DNA from: Deltaproteobacteria bacterium
GTDB taxonomy: Bacteria > Myxococcota_A > Polyangia > Haliangiales > Haliangiaceae
Length of the DNA: 33,113 bases
Direction of reading: 5' to 3'
Assembly: GCA_021413675.1 (NCBI GenBank)
Contig: JAIOQA010000549.1
Span: forward strand, 1 to 33,113
Numbering within the stretch: position 1 is the stretch's first letter; every line of letters begins with the position of its first letter. The notes beneath the pieces are model-generated. The model saw only the letters and a program-made list of their open reading frames with translations, was not told the origin of the DNA and did no database searches. The translations under genes and the position numbers were made by a program. Shown piece by piece: positions 32,152-33,113 of this stretch.

Positions 32152-33113
32152 TCAGCGCCGGACCGCCTGCACCACGAACTCGAGGTCCTCGCCGAGCGCG
32201 CAGTGGATCGCGTCCTCGCCGCTCCTGGCCTCGATCGAGCACAGGAACGGGTCGCTGCCGCCCTCGGGCTTGGGCAGGCTCAGCACCAGCGCGTTGGCGT
32301 CGACGTCCCAGGTGCCGCGGAAGCGATCGTCGTAGCGCTGGCCCGAGCAGGTCGAGCGCACGCGCAGCGTGAACGCGCGCTCGCGCGCGAGCGTGAGCGT
32401 GACCTGGGGCGTATCGCAGCTGGTCGCCGCCTGCTCCCAGACGCCGCCGAGGCCCATGACCCGCTCGTAGAGCCCGGTCGGCGGGCGATCGAGGCCGACC
32501 GCGGTGCGGAACCCGGCGTCGGCGCGCCACGCCGCGAACGCCTTGTCGAACCGCGCCGCGACCAGGTACTCGATCGCGTCGCCGCGCGCGGAGCCGGCCA
32601 GCGCGGTCAGCGCGGCGATCGCCTCGGCCTTGTGCTTGAGCTTCGCGTGCGCGACCGCGATCGCGTAGCGCGCCTCGCTGTGATCGGCGTCGAGCGCGGC
32701 GACCTTGGTCCAGGCCGCGATCGCCGCCTTGCCGCTGGTCTTGCGCGCCTTGGCCACGGCCTTGGTCAGCTCGGGCGAGGCCGCCGGCGGCGGCACCGTC
32801 GGCGGCGCGCCGGTCGGCGGCGTGCCGGTCGGCGGCGTGGTGGTGCCCGCGGGCGGCGTGATCGCGGTGTCGCCGCCCGCGCCCCGGATGTCGAACGCGA
32901 TCGCGTCGGCCTGATCGCGGCCGCCGCGCTTGACCATCAGCTCGACGCCGACGAGGTTGCCGTAGGTCGACGCGTACACCTCGACGACCTGGCTGATCGG
33001 ATCGAGGGACTCCCAGACCACGACGGTCGCGCCGCTGTCGGGCCGCGTGATGGTGAGCGTGCGGCCCTTCGCGGTCGCGGCGAACTGCGCGCGCGCGCCG
33101 CGCTCGGCCTTGG
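32152..33113 (-). CDS. TPR-containing protein, N-terminus outside the window
   Basis: The frame is open from the stop at 32152 to the right edge, so the start lies outside. The visible part has a beta-rich segment (TITRPDSGATVVVWESLDPI), a Pro/Thr/Gly linker (TPPAGTTTPPTGTPPTG), TPR-like helices (TSGKAAIAAWTKVAALDADHSEARYAIAVAHAKLKHKAEAIAALTAL), and a C-terminal domain with scattered Cys (SCDTPQVTLTL, SGQRYDDRFRGTW, CSIEARSGEDAIHC). I do not recognise the family; an exported protein is plausible from the linker and Cys pairs. It lies upstream of the ECF sigma gene on the same strand, about 186 bp away, so they are probably separately transcribed. Confidence 0.7.
   Translation of the reverse strand, partial: KAERGARAQFAATAKGRTLTITRPDSGATVVVWESLDPISQVVEVYASTYGNLVGVELMVKRGGRDQADAIAFDIRGAGGDTAITPPAGTTTPPTGTPPTGAPPTVPPPAASPELTKAVAKARKTSGKAAIAAWTKVAALDADHSEARYAIAVAHAKLKHKAEAIAALTALAGSARGDAIEYLVAARFDKAFAAWRADAGFRTAVGLDRPPTGLYERVMGLGGVWEQAATSCDTPQVTLTLARERAFTLRVRSTCSGQRYDDRFRGTWDVDANALVLSLPKPEGGSDPFLCSIEARSGEDAIHCALGEDLEFVVQAVRR

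Overview
The window is very GC-rich DNA (about 70% or more by eye, with almost all third codon positions G or C). Its gene content points to a myxobacterium (Myxococcota, perhaps a Haliangium/Kofleriaceae-like lineage). The signs are a Hanks-type kinase with a TPR sensor next to an ECF sigma factor, PEGA and TPR envelope proteins, several large lipoproteins with propeller and Cys-rich repeats, an AgmX/PglI-like C-terminus on an anti-sigma factor, and a recO/glyQ/glyS/ppdK housekeeping cluster. The taxonomic placement is inference from content only.

Layout. (1) 1-2891, minus strand: a di-haem lipoprotein of the hydrazine-synthase-alpha-like type followed by a secreted HEAT-repeat protein, with a sigma-54-like promoter in front. 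(2) 3332-7162, minus: a membrane Ser/Thr kinase with TPR sensor and, 15 bp downstream, an ECF sigma factor. (3) 7340-10928, minus: mutS and a membrane-anchored SPOR protein, separated by a strong hairpin. (4) 11022-15718, minus: two large lipoproteins whose genes overlap by ATGA. (5) 15811-21558, minus: glyQ-glyS-ppdK, tightly overlapping and with a recognisable sigma-70 promoter. (6) 21679-22227, plus: a small PPC-type lipoprotein. (7) 22305-27447, minus: a run of TPR lipoprotein, RodZ-like HTH/TM protein, recO, TPR-PEGA protein and Gly-Ser-rich PEGA protein. (8) 27574-29609, plus: an alpha/beta hydrolase and a divergent class II amidotransferase-like protein. (9) 29798-31965, minus: an ECF sigma factor translationally coupled to a ZAS/FecR/TonB-like anti-sigma factor. 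(10) 32152 to the right edge, minus: a partial TPR-containing protein.

How the parts work together. Two different signalling designs sit in one window: an ECF sigma factor paired with a protein kinase and no visible anti-sigma factor, and an ECF sigma factor paired with a transmembrane anti-sigma factor. The housekeeping core (recO, glyQ, glyS, ppdK) is split by envelope genes that look lineage-specific. Most intergenic gaps carry strong GC-rich hairpins without U-tracts, probable transcript ends, and several start codons sit only 6-9 bases after a -10-like hexamer, suggesting short or absent leaders. I saw no tRNA, rRNA, CRISPR array, insertion sequence or prophage. The least conventional items are the kinase with a roughly 125-residue insert in its activation segment, the coupled lipoprotein pair, the amidotransferase-like protein lacking the usual Asn-Gly motif, and several structured control regions.
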